Source of the DNA: Rhodospirillaceae bacterium UBA3470
GTDB taxonomy: Bacteria; Pseudomonadota; Alphaproteobacteria; Rhodospirillales; Casp-alpha2
Assembly (NCBI GenBank): GCA_002378125.1
Contig: DFRF01000041.1
Span: 4,369 to 68,368 of the forward strand
Direction of reading: 5' to 3'
DNA: 64,000 bases
In this document: positions 1-9,430 of the stretch, piece by piece
Numbering within the stretch: the stretch's first letter is position 1
How the letters are laid out: every line of letters starts with the position of its first letter
Translations under genes and position numbers: made by a program
The notes under the pieces: model-generated
Seen by the model: only the letters and a program-made list of their open reading frames with translations
What the model was told of the DNA's origin: nothing
The model's database searches: none

Positions 1-234
1 GGTACGCGCCTTGATGGGGCCTCGAGATCACCCTCGCGGTACCGTAAGAAGGTTGAAAGCTCGAACTTCGTGGGAGAAACGCCACGGACCCGTTGATAGG
101 AGATAACTCGCTATATTTCTGTTTTATTCCGGCTCGATCAGGACGCCGGAAGGGAGTATTCTGACCCCCACGGTCCAAACGGTCCGGCCTTTCGCCACCG
201 GCGGCACATCGCCGTCGTACCCACGGGAGCCATC
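1..234. other. Leader region upstream of polA, no gene seen
   Basis: I see no convincing gene here. Opposite-strand frames are shadows that extend into polA. The stretch directly before polA carries a GGGAG ribosome binding site five bases from the ATG. No clear terminator or promoter was identified. Confidence 0.5.
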
Positions 235-3003
235 ATGACAAACCAGCCTAAACACTTATACCTCATTGATGGATCAGGCTTCCTGTTCCGCGCCTTCCAT
301 GCGTTGCCACCCATGACCCGGGACGACGGGACGCCGGTGAATGCCGTTTTCGGGTTCACGAAAATGGTCATGAAGCTGATCGACGACACAGACGCAGACT
401 ACATCGCCGTGATCTTTGACCGCGCGCGCAAGACCTTCCGCTCCAAGATCTACGCCGATTATAAGGCGAACAGACCGCCACCACCGGACGAGCTGATTCC
501 ACAGTTTCAGCTGGTCCGCAATGCCACCGAGGCCTTGAACGTCCCGGCCATCGACATGGATGGGTTTGAGGCCGATGACCTAATCGCTACCTACGCCCGC
601 CAGGCCGCCGAGGCCGGCGCGGAGGTTACCATCGTATCCTCCGACAAGGATCTCATGCAGCTGGTCACCGACAAGGTCACAATGTTGGACGCCATGAAGA
701 ACCGGGTCATTGGCCACGAACAGGTGGTGGAAAAGTTCGGCGTCGGACCGGGTCGGGTTGTCGACGTGCAGTCGCTCGCCGGTGACAGCACCGACAACGT
801 CCCCGGCGTCCAGGGTATCGGCGTAAAAACGGCAGCCCAGTTGATCAACGAATACGGCGATCTGGACTCGCTCTTGGCCAACGCCGAGAAAATCAAACAG
901 CCGAAACGCCGCCAGCGGCTCATCGAACAGGCCGACATGGCCCGCATGTCGCGCGAGCTGGTGCGCCTAGATCAAAACGTACCAGTTACCGAGGCCTGGG
1001 AGAGCTTCGCCGTCAAATCACCGGATCCAAACGTGTTGTTGCCGTTCCTAAGGGAGCAGAAATTTCGCTCTCTGGTGTCCACCATGGAGGCACGCCTGGG
1101 CGTGGAACCAGGCGACAGGGTTGCGGGCGGCAGCGGCGATGCGGGGTTGGACGAGGCGTCCTATGAGCTGGTCCAGACGGAGGGCGCCCTGAAGGCCTGG
1201 ATCGCCGAGGCGGACGAGGCCGGTGCGGTGGCGGTGGACACAGAAACGACCAGTCTTAATTCCATGCAGGCGGAACTGGTGGGCGTGTCGCTCGCAGTGA
1301 CGACTGGTCGGGCATGTTACATCCCACTCGGACACAAGGCTGCCGACGCCGGCATCACGGGCGACCTTTTGTGCGAGGCCGAAAGCACGCCCTCACCGGA
1401 ACAGGTGGGCATGGACCGGGCCCTAGGCCTGCTCAGACCCCTGTTAGAGGACCCGGCGGTCCTGAAAATTGGCCAGAACATAAAGTACGACAAACAGGTG
1501 TTGGTTCGCTACGGCATCAATGTTGCTCCCATCGACGACACTATGCTGATCTCTTACGTCTTGGAGGGCGGCCTGCACGGCCACGGCATGGACGAACTGG
1601 CCCGTGACACGCTGGGTATCGAGACAATCAAATTCAAGGATGTGGCCGGCACCGGTAAGTCGCAGATCACCTTCGATCGCGTGGCGCTAGACAAAGCCCT
1701 CGATTACGCCGCCGAGGACGCGGACATTACGCTTCGGCTGCACAAGGCTCTCAAGCCGCGCTTGGCCCAGGAACATGTGGTGACAGTTTATGAGACCTTA
1801 GAGCGTCCCTTGGTCCCCATCCTAGACGCCATGGAACGCGAAGGCATCAAGGTCGACGCCCAGGAACTGAAACGCCTCTCAGATGACTTTGGCAGGCGTA
1901 TGGTCGATCTCGAAGAAGATGCCTACAAGCTGGCCGGCCGGGAGTTCAACGTTGGCTCGCCGAAACAACTGGGCGAAATTCTGTTCGATGAGATGGGGAT
2001 CGAGGGTGGCAAGAAAGGTAAGACCGGGGCATATTCTACCGGTGCCGATGTACTGGAAGGCTTGGCTGCTGAGGGCCATGACCTGGCTAAGACCATCTTA
2101 GAGTTTCGCCAACTCTCCAAACTCAAGAGTACCTACACGGATGCCTTGACGGCGGCCATCAATCCGCAGACAGGCCGCGTACACACCTCCTACAGCCAGG
2201 CGGCCACGTCGACCGGACGGCTCGCGTCGACGGACCCGAACCTGCAGAATATCCCCGTGCGCACGGCGGAAGGCCGCAAAATCCGCAAAGCCTTCGTCCC
2301 GGAGAAGGGCCATGTATTGGTCTCGGCCGACTATTCCCAGATCGAACTCCGGATTCTTGCCCACGTGGCTGGTATCGACGCCTTGAAACAGGCCTTTCAT
2401 GATGGCCAGGACATCCACGCACTTACGGCCTCCCAGGTCTTCGGCGAACCCATTGAGGGCATGGACCCTATTACACGGCGGAAGGCAAAAGCCATCAACT
2501 TCGGTATCATCTACGGCATCTCTGCCTTCGGCCTGGCGCGACAGCTGGGCATACCCAACAGCGAGGCGAAGGCCTACATCGATGCCTACTTCGACAAGTA
2601 TCCAGGCATCAAGGCTTACATGGAACGCACCAAGACACAGGCCCGCGAGGAAGGCTTCGTAACTACGCTCTTCGGACGCAAATGCCACACCAAGGGCATC
2701 AACGACCGCAACCCCAACATGCGGGGCTTCGCCGAAAGGGCTGCCATCAACGCGCCGATCCAGGGCGGTGCCGCGGACATTATCAAACGCGCTATGATCC
2801 AGGTGCCCGGTGCGCTCACAGACGCCGGGCTTAAGGCCCAGATGCTCCTGCAAGTGCATGACGAACTGATATTCGAGGCGCCCAAAGCGGAAGCCAAAGA
2901 CACCATCAATGTGGTCAGAGCGGCCATGGAAGGGGCGGCGCATTTGGACGTGCCGTTGGTGGTGGATGCAGGTACAGGCATGAGCTGGGACGAAGCCCAC
3001 TAG
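235..3003 (+). CDS. polA: DNA polymerase I
   Basis: DNA polymerase I fills gaps and removes RNA primers during replication and excision repair. The 922-residue product matches the usual length of about 930. An N-terminal 5'-3' exonuclease (about 1-290) has the LYLIDGSGFLFRAFHA start and DGFEADDLIATYA. The central 3'-5' proofreading domain looks intact: the DTE motif in VDTETTSL, then NIKYD, then YAAEDAD. The polymerase domain shows motif A (SADYSQIELRILAH), motif B (RRKAKAINFGIIYG) and motif C (LQVHDELIFE). The ATG has a GGGAG site five bases upstream. It stands alone; the next intact gene is more than 600 bases away. Confidence 0.98.
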   Translation: MTNQPKHLYLIDGSGFLFRAFHALPPMTRDDGTPVNAVFGFTKMVMKLIDDTDADYIAVIFDRARKTFRSKIYADYKANRPPPPDELIPQFQLVRNATEALNVPAIDMDGFEADDLIATYARQAAEAGAEVTIVSSDKDLMQLVTDKVTMLDAMKNRVIGHEQVVEKFGVGPGRVVDVQSLAGDSTDNVPGVQGIGVKTAAQLINEYGDLDSLLANAEKIKQPKRRQRLIEQADMARMSRELVRLDQNVPVTEAWESFAVKSPDPNVLLPFLREQKFRSLVSTMEARLGVEPGDRVAGGSGDAGLDEASYELVQTEGALKAWIAEADEAGAVAVDTETTSLNSMQAELVGVSLAVTTGRACYIPLGHKAADAGITGDLLCEAESTPSPEQVGMDRALGLLRPLLEDPAVLKIGQNIKYDKQVLVRYGINVAPIDDTMLISYVLEGGLHGHGMDELARDTLGIETIKFKDVAGTGKSQITFDRVALDKALDYAAEDADITLRLHKALKPRLAQEHVVTVYETLERPLVPILDAMEREGIKVDAQELKRLSDDFGRRMVDLEEDAYKLAGREFNVGSPKQLGEILFDEMGIEGGKKGKTGAYSTGADVLEGLAAEGHDLAKTILEFRQLSKLKSTYTDALTAAINPQTGRVHTSYSQAATSTGRLASTDPNLQNIPVRTAEGRKIRKAFVPEKGHVLVSADYSQIELRILAHVAGIDALKQAFHDGQDIHALTASQVFGEPIEGMDPITRRKAKAINFGIIYGISAFGLARQLGIPNSEAKAYIDAYFDKYPGIKAYMERTKTQAREEGFVTTLFGRKCHTKGINDRNPNMRGFAERAAINAPIQGGAADIIKRAMIQVPGALTDAGLKAQMLLQVHDELIFEAPKAEAKDTINVVRAAMEGAAHLDVPLVVDAGTGMSWDEAH

Positions 3004-3640
3004 GGTGCTAAACACCGGAGCTGTTCTTACCTTCTCACCCGGCTGCGCCTAAATTGCCGGCAACTTTGTCCCCATGGCGAAAGCAAAAATCTCCGCCCTT
3101 GATTGGGACGTATGGCGCCACGCTCCACACCCGAAGGTGCGGCGGACACTTTTCATGCGGCGGTACTGAACGCCGACGGCGCGCCGAGGCGAGAAGACGG
3201 CCTACTACGGCGCATTCAACTTAGACCTCGACGGCAACAAGTTTAAGGCTGTCACCTTCCCCAGCGTCCATTAACAGCTCGCCGTCACAATCTGTTCAGG
3301 TGCGGCATTTTCGGCCACGGCCGGCGACTGAAACATCTGCTTGAACAGGATAAAGGTCTGGCCATCTATCTACATGGTTCGGGCAGCGGTGGTGTAGACA
3401 GCTGGGTCGGACGCTCGTTCCGTATAGCCAACGAATTCCCTGGGCGCATCCGTAACATTGCTCAGGAAAACGCAGTTTTCGGCCGACTAGAACAGGGGAA
3501 CTGGAGCAATAATCCGGGCAAACATGGGCTTTCCTTTCGTTACATCCGCTCGACGCACCATGAAAGGCAGAAGCAGCGAGATTTTGTCCCGGACAAGGTA
3601 ACTTTTTAGCACGCCTTGACAGGGGGGCATCCGCAGGCGC
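3004..3640. other. Intergenic stretch with decayed coding sequence
   Basis: About 640 bases separate polA from the ABC ATPase. The first half holds a VOC-family remnant, listed separately. From about 3350 to 3610 another open frame starts GLAIYLHGSGSGGVDSW; I do not recognise it and it lacks a convincing start. Just after the polA stop, GGTG-CTAAA-CACC could form only a weak hairpin. Confidence 0.4.
3133..3274 (+). pseudogene. Remnant of a VOC (glyoxalase/bleomycin-resistance) family gene
   Basis: Two frames one base apart read as the C-terminal end of a VOC-superfamily protein. The first gives EGAADTFHAAVLNADGAP. After a one-base shift near 3190 the second gives KTAYYGAFNLDLDGNKFKAV followed shortly by TAA at 3272-3274. 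The pattern YYGAF-LD-DGN-EAV is the typical last beta-alpha unit of small VOC proteins. The N-terminal half is not recognisable. I see the pieces directly; that they are a decayed gene is inference. Confidence 0.6.
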
Positions 3641-4639
3641 ATGTGCCTGGTCATGCGCTTCTTCCAGCCGACCACAAATCCCAATAATGCCGTGGAAGTC
3701 CGTGGTCTAAAGAAAATCTACGCCTCAAGCGAGAAATCCGCACCCAAGGATGCTTTGAAGGACATCAATCTGACCATTCCGAAAGGCTCTTTCTTTGCCT
3801 TGTTGGGGCCAAACGGGGCGGGCAAGTCCACCTTCATCAACATCCTGGCCGGCCTGGTCGTGAAAACGGCCGGCGAAGCGAAGGTTTGGGGTTACGACAT
3901 CATCGACGATATGCGTGCAGCCCGGCGCTGTATCGGCGTGGTCCCCCAGGAACTGAACTTGGACGCTTTCTTCACGCCGCGCGAGGTCCTCGACCTGCAG
4001 GCCGGACTGTTCGGAATCCCCGAAAACGCCCGGCGCACCGACGAGATTTTGGAAGCCGTCGGCCTGGCGGACAAGGCGAATGCCTATGCCCGTTCATTGT
4101 CGGGCGGTATGCGCCGAAGGCTCCTGGTGGGCAAGGCCATGGTTCATTCACCGCCGGTGCTGATCCTGGATGAACCGTCGGCAGGCGTCGACGTGGACCT
4201 GCGCCGTCAGCTCTGGAGCCATGTGAAGGCGCTGAACACTTCGGGTACGACGGTGCTGCTGACCACGCACTACCTGGAAGAGGCCGAGGCCATGTGCGAC
4301 ACCATCGGCATCATCAACCACGGTCAACTCATTGCCTGCGAGAAGACGCCGGACCTTTTGGGCCGGCTTGATTCAAAACAGATGGTGATCACCGTCGACC
4401 AGCATTTGGATGCGGTGCCCAAGGCCCTGACCGCCTTCGCCACCGAACTTCGCGATGCGCGCGTCCTGCAGATATCCTTCCCGCCCAGCCGGGTCAACGC
4501 CGGTCAGGTTTTGGCCGCTGTGAGCGATGCCGGCCTGAGCGTCGTCGACGTGGTCACCCGCGAGGCGGACCTGGAGGACATCTTCGTCAATCTGACCCAC
4601 GCCGATAACATGGCCGGGACGGTGCAGGCCTCCACGTGA
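3641..4639 (+). CDS. ABC-2-type transporter ATP-binding protein (no permease nearby)
   Basis: This is the ATPase subunit of an ABC-2-type exporter. Motifs are in order: Walker A GPNGAGKST (56-64), Q-loop Gln103, signature LSGGM (153-157), Walker B VLILDE (173-178) and the H-loop in TTHYLEEAE. The family (CcmA/YadG/NodI-like) normally pairs with a six-helix ABC-2 permease, but no permease gene is next to it. The ATG at 3641 has AGGGGGG 13 bases upstream; an ATG at 3653 is also possible. The TGA stop overlaps the GTG start of the next gene, so the two are probably translationally coupled. Substrate unknown. Confidence 0.9.
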   Translation: MCLVMRFFQPTTNPNNAVEVRGLKKIYASSEKSAPKDALKDINLTIPKGSFFALLGPNGAGKSTFINILAGLVVKTAGEAKVWGYDIIDDMRAARRCIGVVPQELNLDAFFTPREVLDLQAGLFGIPENARRTDEILEAVGLADKANAYARSLSGGMRRRLLVGKAMVHSPPVLILDEPSAGVDVDLRRQLWSHVKALNTSGTTVLLTTHYLEEAEAMCDTIGIINHGQLIACEKTPDLLGRLDSKQMVITVDQHLDAVPKALTAFATELRDARVLQISFPPSRVNAGQVLAAVSDAGLSVVDVVTREADLEDIFVNLTHADNMAGTVQAST

Positions 4640-5625
4640 GGTGCGGCCTGACCGCGCTGACGCTTGTGGGCCTTTTGTCAGCCTGCGCACCGCGAATCCT
4701 GGAGCCCGGGCCTGAGACGGTAACGCCCCATCTGACCGACACCGCCTTTATTACCGCCGACGGCACGGCTCTGCCGCTCCATACTTGGTGGCCGGTGAGC
4801 AAACCCCGGGCAGTGATCCTCGCGCTCCACGGATTTAACGATTACGGCCATTTCTTCGACGGTCCGGGAGATTTCCTGGCACTCAGCGGGATCGCATCCT
4901 ACGCCTATGACCAGCGCGGGTTCGGCGGCGCATCAAACCTGGGCACCTGGGCAGGTGTGGCAGCCTATGCGCGCGACGCAGTTCAGGCGGTCCGCGCCGT
5001 GAAACAACGCCACCCGGACCTACCGCTTTATCTACACGGCTCCTCCATGGGCGGGGCCGTCGCCATACTGGCCGCCAACGAGCCTAACGCACCTCCCGTG
5101 AACGGCGTAATCCTAGCGGCCCCGGCCATCTGGGCTCGCACCACCATGCCTTGGTATCAGCGTCTAGCGCTTTGGATAGGCGCGCATTTAGCCCCGGAGA
5201 TGGCCCTGACGGAGCGCGGACTGGGCATTGTGCCTTCCGATAACTATGAGATGCTGGTCCGCCTTAATCAAGATCCACTAATAATCAAACAAACCCGTAT
5301 CGGCACCATCTACGGCCTGGTGAACCTGATGGATGCGGCCTTGGCCGCGGCGCCGGGCCTGACAACGCCGACACTAATTCTCTATGGCGAAAATGATGAG
5401 ATCATTCCCAAGGCCCCAATCCGACGCATGCTGGAAACCCTGCCAGCCAATCGCTACCGCATCGCAATTTATAAAGAGGGATTCCACATGCTGCTGAGGG
5501 ACCTTCAGGCTGCCACCGTCTGGAAGGACATGGCCGCCTGGATCATCAACCGGACCGCGCCCTTGCCCTCAAAGGCAGATCGGAGCAGTTTGGAGACACT
5601 TGGGATGAAAGAGGTACGACGCTGA
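4636..5625 (+). CDS. Predicted lipoprotein alpha/beta hydrolase (monoacylglycerol-lipase-like)
   Basis: An alpha/beta hydrolase of the Hydrolase_4 / monoacylglycerol lipase type, 329 residues. The N-terminus is a lipoprotein signal with lipobox LLSAC and lipidated Cys17, so it should be membrane anchored. The oxyanion region reads LHGFNDYG, the nucleophile elbow GSSMG places Ser137, and Asp254 (YGENDEIIP) with His284 (EGFHML) complete the triad. The GTG start overlaps the stop of the upstream ATPase gene. The following FAD oxidoreductase begins two bases after its stop. Likely acts on lipid or ester substrates in the envelope; the specific substrate is not visible. Confidence 0.88.
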   Translation: MRCGLTALTLVGLLSACAPRILEPGPETVTPHLTDTAFITADGTALPLHTWWPVSKPRAVILALHGFNDYGHFFDGPGDFLALSGIASYAYDQRGFGGASNLGTWAGVAAYARDAVQAVRAVKQRHPDLPLYLHGSSMGGAVAILAANEPNAPPVNGVILAAPAIWARTTMPWYQRLALWIGAHLAPEMALTERGLGIVPSDNYEMLVRLNQDPLIIKQTRIGTIYGLVNLMDAALAAAPGLTTPTLILYGENDEIIPKAPIRRMLETLPANRYRIAIYKEGFHMLLRDLQAATVWKDMAAWIINRTAPLPSKADRSSLETLGMKEVRR

Positions 5626-5627
5626 CC

Positions 5628-6908
5628 ATGGATTTCAAGGAAACCCCATATTGGTGGGAGGCCGCGCCCCGGCCGACTCTCGACGAGAAACCGGTACAGC
5701 AAACCTGCGACGTTGCCATCATCGGCGCAGGGTTCGCGGGTCTGACGGCGGCGTTGACCCTGGCGCGGGCGGGACGCAACGTACAGGTCTTCGACAAGCA
5801 GCGTCCCGGCGAAGGCGCATCCAGCCGCAACGGTGGCATCGCGTCAGGCAATATCAAAATGAAATTCTCGACCATGGTCTCGGCTTTTGGCGAGGACGCT
5901 GCAAAAAAAATCTACGCCGAGGGTGTAGCCGCGCGCGAGGACTTGGCGCGCTTCATCGAGGACGAGAAGATTGATTGCCACTTCAAAATGACCGGCCAGT
6001 TCACCGGCGCCTACTTGCCGAAGCATTACGACCGGCTAGCCCGCGAGGCAGAATTCCTAAACAAGAATCTAGACCTGGGCGCGGAAGTGATAGCCCGCGC
6101 CAACCAGCACAAGGAAGTGGACACGGAACTTTACTACGGCGGTGTGGTGCGCCCCGACATCGGCGGCCTGCATCCGGGTCTGTTTCACCAGGGGATTCTG
6201 GACCGCGCCCTGGAGGCCGGCGTCACCGTGCATGGCGTCACCGACGTGGAAGGGTTTGTGAAAGACGCGGAAGGCTTCCTGATCACCACATCGCGTGGCA
6301 CTACCAAAGCTCGCGATCTTTTGGTCTGTACCAACGGCTACACGGGCAAGACCACGCCCTGGCTGCAGCGCCGCATTGTGCCAGTCCCAAGCCAGATTAT
6401 CGCCACGGCGCCACTCCCGACCGAGACCATGCGGCGCCTCATGCCCAAGGGCCGGATGTTAGGCGAGACCCGCAATACCTATCACTACTATCGTCCGTCG
6501 CCAGACGGCACTTGTATCATCTTCGGCGGCCGTGCCGGCGCTGGCACGGATGATCCCCAAGAAAAATTCAAACACTTGCACAAGGGCATCGTAGAAATAT
6601 TCCCCGAACTCAAAAACGTGGGCATTACCCATTCGTGGTGGGGCTTCACGGGCTACACCTTCGACTTCTTTCCGAAGTCCGTGGTCAATGACGGCGTGCA
6701 TTACGCCGCCGGGTTTTGCGGCTCGGGCGTCGTCTGGGCGCGCTGGTTCGCGAAGAAGTCCGCCATGCGCATCGTTGGTAATTCCAAAGACGCGGAAAGC
6801 GCCTTCGACGGCCGCCCAGCGCAGACGAGGCTTCTCTATAATGGTAATCCGTGGTTCCTACCTTGGGTGATCGCCTGGTATGGATGGAAGGACCGTTTGG
6901 GGCTTTAG
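5628..6908 (+). CDS. FAD-dependent oxidoreductase, DAO family (PuuB-like)
   Basis: A 426-residue flavoprotein of the D-amino-acid oxidase / glycine oxidase fold. It carries the dinucleotide-binding motif VAIIGAGFAGLTAA near residue 27 followed by the ASSRNGG segment typical of gamma-glutamylputrescine oxidase (PuuB)-like enzymes. The C-terminal FAD-contact segment YAAGFCGSGVVWA is also present. Such enzymes oxidise secondary or primary amines, releasing hydrogen peroxide. It starts two bases after the lipoprotein hydrolase stop and is probably cotranscribed with it. Substrate unassigned: no putrescine-utilisation partners are nearby. Confidence 0.88.
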   Translation: MDFKETPYWWEAAPRPTLDEKPVQQTCDVAIIGAGFAGLTAALTLARAGRNVQVFDKQRPGEGASSRNGGIASGNIKMKFSTMVSAFGEDAAKKIYAEGVAAREDLARFIEDEKIDCHFKMTGQFTGAYLPKHYDRLAREAEFLNKNLDLGAEVIARANQHKEVDTELYYGGVVRPDIGGLHPGLFHQGILDRALEAGVTVHGVTDVEGFVKDAEGFLITTSRGTTKARDLLVCTNGYTGKTTPWLQRRIVPVPSQIIATAPLPTETMRRLMPKGRMLGETRNTYHYYRPSPDGTCIIFGGRAGAGTDDPQEKFKHLHKGIVEIFPELKNVGITHSWWGFTGYTFDFFPKSVVNDGVHYAAGFCGSGVVWARWFAKKSAMRIVGNSKDAESAFDGRPAQTRLLYNGNPWFLPWVIAWYGWKDRLGL

Positions 6909-7029
6909 GCCAAATCTGGGCAACCGCCGAAATCAACTTTTCCACCAGCGCAATCCATGGCATAGATCCAATCAGCATCTGGATGCAGATCGCCTCATTA
7001 GCCTTGCTAATGTTACATTGGGCTAAGGT

Positions 7030-7152
7030 TTAAGTCAGCGCCGGCAAAATGGCCACGATAGACGATAACACCGTGGTGCCGAGCTTTACTAGGTAGATGG
7101 TATCGCGGATGAGTGCCGCTTCTTGTTCCATTTCGCCGAGGACGGCAAACAT
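7030..7152 (-). CDS. Small 40-residue protein downstream of tadA
   Basis: A short open frame encodes a 40-residue protein beginning MFAVLGEMEQEAALIRD and ending in a hydrophobic stretch (GTTVLSSIVAILPAL), which could be one membrane-associated helix. A strong ribosome site, GGAAGGGA, sits seven bases before the ATG and overlaps the stop region of tadA, 15 bases upstream, so it looks like a translationally linked second gene of the tadA transcript. I do not recognise a family and assign no function. The clear ribosome site and tight spacing are the main support. Confidence 0.5.
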   Translation of the reverse strand: MFAVLGEMEQEAALIRDTIYLVKLGTTVLSSIVAILPALT

Positions 7153-7166
7153 GTTTTGGTCCCTTC

Positions 7167-7619
7167 CTAGCGGCGTTGGGCGAAAAACCCCTTTAAGATC
7201 GCCGCACATTCCGTTTCCATGACCCCGCCGATCACTTCGGGCGCGTGGTGAATTGTGGGCTGGTCAAAGATGCGCGGCCCGTGGTCCACGCCACCGCCTT
7301 TTGGGTCATAGGCCCCAAACACCAATTTGCGAAGGCGCGCATAAGCGATCGCCGTAGCGCAGAGCGCGCACGGTTCCAGCGTCACATACAAATCGCATTG
7401 AGGCAGACGCACATCGCCGCGCGCCACAGTAGCCTCGCGAATGACTAGAACCTCAGCGTGTGCAGTGGGATCAGACAGTTCTTCCACCCGGTTGCCGGCC
7501 CGCGCCAAAACGGCTCCAGAAGCTGCCTCTACGAGGACAGCCCCCACAGGCACCTCGCCCCGGGCCTTGGCGGCGCGGGCTTCAGCTAGAGCCTGAGTCA
7601 TAAAATCGGTTTCGATCAT
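7167..7619 (-). CDS. tadA: tRNA-specific adenosine deaminase TadA
   Basis: TadA deaminates A34 to inosine in tRNA-Arg(ACG), allowing wobble decoding. The 150-residue cytidine-deaminase-fold protein has the zinc site HAE (His54, Glu56 as proton shuttle) and PCALC (Cys84, Cys87). The C-terminal GGFFAQRR-like helix (LKGFFAQRR) is typical. It is divergent from the pseudouridine synthase gene, with 75 bases between starts that must hold both promoters. A 40-residue small gene follows on the same strand. An internal ATG at residue 7 is an alternative start. Confidence 0.95.
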   Translation of the reverse strand: MIETDFMTQALAEARAAKARGEVPVGAVLVEAASGAVLARAGNRVEELSDPTAHAEVLVIREATVARGDVRLPQCDLYVTLEPCALCATAIAYARLRKLVFGAYDPKGGGVDHGPRIFDQPTIHHAPEVIGGVMETECAAILKGFFAQRR

Positions 7620-7694
7620 GGGGAAATCTGGTACTACGTAGCCGTGCCGTCAAGGCGCGCTTGTTCCGGCCTCATGCGCTGCTAGAGTGCGATT

Positions 7695-8465
7695 ATGTCA
7701 GAACAAAATGACATTAAAAAAGGCGAGCGAATCGCCAAGATCTTGGCGCGGGTGGGGCTCTGTTCGCGACGTGAAGCGGAACGCTGGATCCGCGACGGCC
7801 GGGTGCAAATGAACGGTGCGGTGCTGAGCACACCAGCTATAACCGTGACAGACGCCGATACGGTCCTGGTAGACGGGCAGCCCCTCCCAAAAATCGAGAA
7901 ACCGCGGCTCTGGCGCTATCATAAGCCGCCAGGCTTGGTGACCACGAACAGCGACCCCGAAGGCCGGGCGACCATATTCGAGCGCCTGCCCCGCGACTTG
8001 CCGCGGGTCATGACAGTGGGGCGGCTTGACATTACGTCAGAGGGCTTGCTGCTGCTCACCAACGACGGCGGTCTAGCGCGGCAATTAGAACTGCCAGAAA
8101 CCGGCTGGACCCGGCGGTATCGGGTCCGAGCTCACGGCCGGGCTGATGAGGGCCGGCTAGCAAAACTGGCGGGTGGAGTGACGGTCGACGGTGTGCATTA
8201 CGGCGCCATTGAGGCCAAACTTGAGGGCCAGCAGAAATCCAATGCCTGGCTTGATGTGCGGCTTCGAGAAGGTAAGAACCGCGAGATCCGCCGGGTCATG
8301 GCGCATCTGGGCCTAAACGTGACCCGCCTGATCCGGACCGCCTACGGTCCCTTCCAATTGGGCACGATGGACCGCGGTCAGGTGATTGAGGTGACGGGCA
8401 AGGTCATGCGTGATCAGATCGCGGGTTTTCGGAGACGTAAATCTCGTAAGGGGGGTGTCCGGTGA
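7695..8465 (+). CDS. rRNA pseudouridine synthase, RsuA/RluB/RluE/RluF family
   Basis: A 256-residue enzyme that isomerises a uridine in rRNA to pseudouridine. An N-terminal S4 RNA-binding domain (about 10-65, [18 protein letters not shown]) is followed by the catalytic domain with the [17 protein letters not shown] motif; Asp112 is the catalytic aspartate. The KNREIRR signature near the C-terminus is typical of this family. Its position before rsmD suggests joint expression; the gap between them is ten bases. RluB is the likeliest member, but the exact target base cannot be read from sequence. Confidence 0.92.
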   Translation: MSEQNDIKKGERIAKILARVGLCSRREAERWIRDGRVQMNGAVLSTPAITVTDADTVLVDGQPLPKIEKPRLWRYHKPPGLVTTNSDPEGRATIFERLPRDLPRVMTVGRLDITSEGLLLLTNDGGLARQLELPETGWTRRYRVRAHGRADEGRLAKLAGGVTVDGVHYGAIEAKLEGQQKSNAWLDVRLREGKNREIRRVMAHLGLNVTRLIRTAYGPFQLGTMDRGQVIEVTGKVMRDQIAGFRRRKSRKGGVR

Positions 8466-8475
8466 GAGTTCGGAC

Positions 8476-9051
8476 ATGAGAATTGTCGGCGGCGCCTTCA
8501 GGGGTCGACGCCTGGCCGCGCCGACAGGTCATGACGTACGGCCAACGTCGGAACGGACACGGGAATCGCTGTTCAACATTTTAGCGCACGGCCTAGCCGA
8601 CTGGGGCGGTGAATTGGAAGCAGCTAGCGTTGTCGACCTATTTTGCGGGACCGGCGCCCTGGGGCTCGAAGCGCTGTCGCGGGGCGCGGCGCACGTGACA
8701 CTTATTGACAACTCGGGACCCGTCTTATCAGCGGCCCGCAAAAACTCGGCACTCGGTATTAACGCGGCGAAAAGGACGATTATCCTTAAGATGGACGCGA
8801 CCATGTTGGCACCACCGCCTCGCGCAGCCCAGGCACCGTGCGCCATAGCCTTTCTGGACCCACCCTATGGCTCCGGCTTGGCCGTGCCGGCATTAGGATC
8901 GTTAAAAGCGCGGGGCTGGCTTGGCGACGGCGGCTTGGCGGTTGTTGAAATCGCCGCGGGGGAGGAATTGGACCCACCGCTTGGTTACAGGGCCATTGAG
9001 ACGCGGGCCTACGGTGCGGCCAAAGTGTTATTCCTAAAACTTCGTAGTTGA
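8476..9051 (+). CDS. rsmD: 16S rRNA (guanine(966)-N(2))-methyltransferase RsmD
   Basis: RsmD methylates G966 of 16S rRNA using S-adenosylmethionine. The 191-residue protein opens with MRIVGGAFRGRRL, the family hallmark, which fixes the start at 8476 rather than at an upstream in-frame codon inside the preceding gene. Motif I is VDLFCGTGALGLEAL (about 53-67) and the N6/N2-methylase motif is DPPYG (128-132). It follows the pseudouridine synthase closely, so two rRNA modification enzymes form one unit. Confidence 0.94.
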   Translation: MRIVGGAFRGRRLAAPTGHDVRPTSERTRESLFNILAHGLADWGGELEAASVVDLFCGTGALGLEALSRGAAHVTLIDNSGPVLSAARKNSALGINAAKRTIILKMDATMLAPPPRAAQAPCAIAFLDPPYGSGLAVPALGSLKARGWLGDGGLAVVEIAAGEELDPPLGYRAIETRAYGAAKVLFLKLRS

Positions 9052-9430
9052 AGCGCGTCGGCCAATTCCGATATGCGTAGGAGACGCATTCATCTGGCCA
9101 GAGGGCGACTAATCTCAGACCTTGTGCGACATCCCAGCACCACTCGTCGCCTTCCCAGAACGCAGGGACGCCAAACAAGAGGGTAATCTTTTCCGCTGAG
9201 ACCATTGGCGTCGGTTAAAAGGGAGGCAACGGTGGTGCGCCGCCAGTGACACCACTTTCGTCCATACCACATGGATTTGGTCCAGGTAGCCTCGGGAAGG
9301 ATGAAGTGTTGCTAGAATTGCCCCAAGATGGGCGACCCAGTCAACTGGGGTGGGCTTAATTGTGTCCGACTGCCGCTCATGCCATCATCGGACGCGACAG
9401 ATCGTAAATTGGTTCGAGGGTTTGGGGATC
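9052..9430. other. Intergenic stretch without a supported gene
   Basis: The 380 bases between rsmD and the next gene contain only overlapping opposite-strand frames without ribosome sites or recognisable motifs. I see no terminator, tRNA or repeat. An in-frame upstream ATG at 9350 would lengthen the next gene by 27 residues but gives no signal peptide at the N-terminus. Confidence 0.4.

Noticed and set aside
2098..3015. Long minus-strand frame (305 codons) opposite polA
   Set aside because: It lies entirely antisense to the conserved polymerase domain of PolA and has no motif or ribosome site; it is a shadow of GC-rich codon usage.
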